Virus record (IMG/VR): IMGVR_UViG_3300037042_001023
Location: 1-46,271 of that record
From: a virus
Strand: one strand, 5' to 3'
DNA length: 46,271 nucleotides
The notes under the pieces were generated by a model, which was not told where the DNA came from, did not search any database, and worked only from the letters and a program-made list of their open reading frames with translations. The position numbers and the translations under genes were made by a program. Position 1 is the first letter of the stretch, and the number at the start of each line of letters is the position of its first letter. Below are positions 45,632-46,271 of this stretch, piece by piece.

Positions 45632-46271
45632 ATGAGTGTAATCTGTGCAGCTAATCCTTGCCCAATCATACTAAGTTCATCCTGTGTATTTTACGAAGGA
45701 CCTAACTTGGTGTGTACTGGTATATATACTAATGAAACCCTTGAATCTGTAATACAAAAAATTAATGCTGCACTATGTTCTGGTGCTGGTGCTGATGGAA
45801 CTAGTGGTACTTCTGGTACCAGTGGAACGTCAGGTACCACAGGAACTAGTGGAACATCAGCCACTTCAGGCACTTCTGGTACCACAGGTACTAGTGGAAG
45901 TGCTGGAACATCAGGTTCTTCTGCTACAAGTGGAACAACAGGTAGTAGTGGTAGTTCAGGGAGTAGTGGTTCATCAGGAAGCTCAGGAAGTTCTGCCACA
46001 AGTGGAACCTCTGGAAGTACAGGTACCTCAGGTACATCAGCTACAAGCGGAACAGCTGGTACTGCTGGAAGTTCTGGTACCACTGGATCTTCTGGTAGCT
46101 CAGGAACAACTGGCACCTCAGGATCTTCAGGTACTACTGGGACCAGTGGAACATCTGGTACAGGTGGAACAAGTGGTACATCAGGATTACAGGGTGATCT
46201 TTATAGAACAGTCTCTACAGATTGTTTTACATTAGGTAACTCAGGAACACTTACTGTTGACACAGGATTGG
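45632..46271 (+). CDS. Collagen-like fibre with anchor module (partial, runs off the right edge)
   Basis: The ATG at 45632 opens a frame that stays open to the window end (213 residues visible). Residues 1-50 are the anchor module (CVFYEGPNLVCTGI, then LESVIQKINAALC). Residues 56-184 are 43 successive Gly-x-y triplets, nearly all GTS, GSS or GTT, so a collagen-like triple helix; four triplets carry Ala for Gly (ATS). A new domain starts at GLQGDLYRTVSTDCFTLG, which is the usual transition from a collagen-like shaft to a head domain. ORFs in other frames over the repeat (such as 45765-46235 on + and 45691-46116 on -) are shadows. Likely a trimeric fibre. Confidence 0.85.
   Translation, partial: MSVICAANPCPIILSSSCVFYEGPNLVCTGIYTNETLESVIQKINAALCSGAGADGTSGTSGTSGTSGTTGTSGTSATSGTSGTTGTSGSAGTSGSSATSGTTGSSGSSGSSGSSGSSGSSATSGTSGSTGTSGTSATSGTAGTAGSSGTTGSSGSSGTTGTSGSSGTTGTSGTSGTGGTSGTSGLQGDLYRTVSTDCFTLGNSGTLTVDTGL
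45797..46183 (+). repeat. Collagen-like Gly-x-y coding repeat
   Basis: Nine-base periodic repeat coding 43 triplets with mixed synonymous codons (GGT, GGA, GGC, GGG; ACT, ACA, ACC, ACG; AGT, TCA, TCT and others). Ala replaces Gly at triplets 8, 15, 23 and 28. Codon diversity argues against recent slippage. Confidence 0.9.

Noticed and set aside
45691-46235. ORFs in other frames over the collagen-like repeat (Pro/Val/Glu-rich on -, Leu/Val/Gln-rich on +)
   Set aside because: They are by-products of the nine-base repeat. The frame starting at 45632 has the anchor module and continues into a normal domain.
1-46271. Diversity-generating retroelement in the window
   Set aside because: No reverse transcriptase and no template-repeat-like copy of a FISUMP region was seen; kept only as something to test outside the window.
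1-46271. Prophage or integrated element
   Set aside because: There is no integrase, attachment repeat, host gene or change in composition. All genes fit a continuous lytic-phage structural region.

Overview
This 46.3-kb window looks like the late structural region of a tailed phage of the crAss-like (Crassvirales) lineage that infects a Bacteroidetes host. All supported genes lie on the + strand and are packed with tiny gaps or overlaps. The DNA is AT-rich. Start codons are preceded by A-rich stretches rather than Shine-Dalgarno sequences, and the three longest intergenic gaps hold matches to the Bacteroidetes promoter pattern (TTTG, about 20 bp, TAnnTTTG). The lineage call rests on two anchors: a P22 gp10-like tail (muzzle) protein next to small neck/tail genes, and a 4286-residue protein carrying the DFDID active-site motif of the single-chain virion RNA polymerase known from Cellulophaga phage phi14:2 (gp66). 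No tRNA, CRISPR array, integrase, IS element or stretch over 300 bp without a gene was found; the longest gap is 180 bp.

Layout. (1) 2-1817: the 3' part of a probable major capsid protein, a hairpin, a 187-aa virion protein and a 31-aa Cys-rich miniprotein. (2) 1828-8524: an adhesin/tail-fibre cassette of six genes assembled from a few modules (a recurring N-terminal anchor, Cys-rich beta modules, two FISUMP C-type-lectin-like domains, a tail-collar domain) joined by poly-Thr or Ser/Thr linkers. It closes with a clear intrinsic terminator. (3) 8525-12686: a promoter, a metallophosphoesterase, a free-standing HNH endonuclease and three neck/tail ring-type genes. (4) 12692-19648: the muzzle protein, apparently split over three consecutive ORFs whose ends carry poly-Thr linkers and extra adhesin-like modules. 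(5) 19648-45145: virion cargo genes, interrupted by a second HNH gene, a hairpin and a promoter, and ending with the giant RNA polymerase and a 1649-aa protein with a PD-(D/E)XK nuclease motif. (6) 45146-46271: a promoter and the beginning of a second adhesin cassette that uses the same anchor motif, with a collagen-like gene running off the right edge.

How it works together (inference from crAss-like phages). Capsid, ring and muzzle proteins build the virion. The fibres bind host glycans. The cargo proteins and RNA polymerase are packaged and injected so that phage genes are transcribed at once. The most unusual point is that the RNA polymerase chain also carries a NADAR-like domain and a C-terminal AlkB-like dioxygenase with all its metal and 2-oxoglutarate residues. 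This suggests that base-repair or anti-defence activities could be delivered with the polymerase on the incoming genome. A second theme is linker-based module shuffling, shown by two modules found in opposite order in nearby genes.
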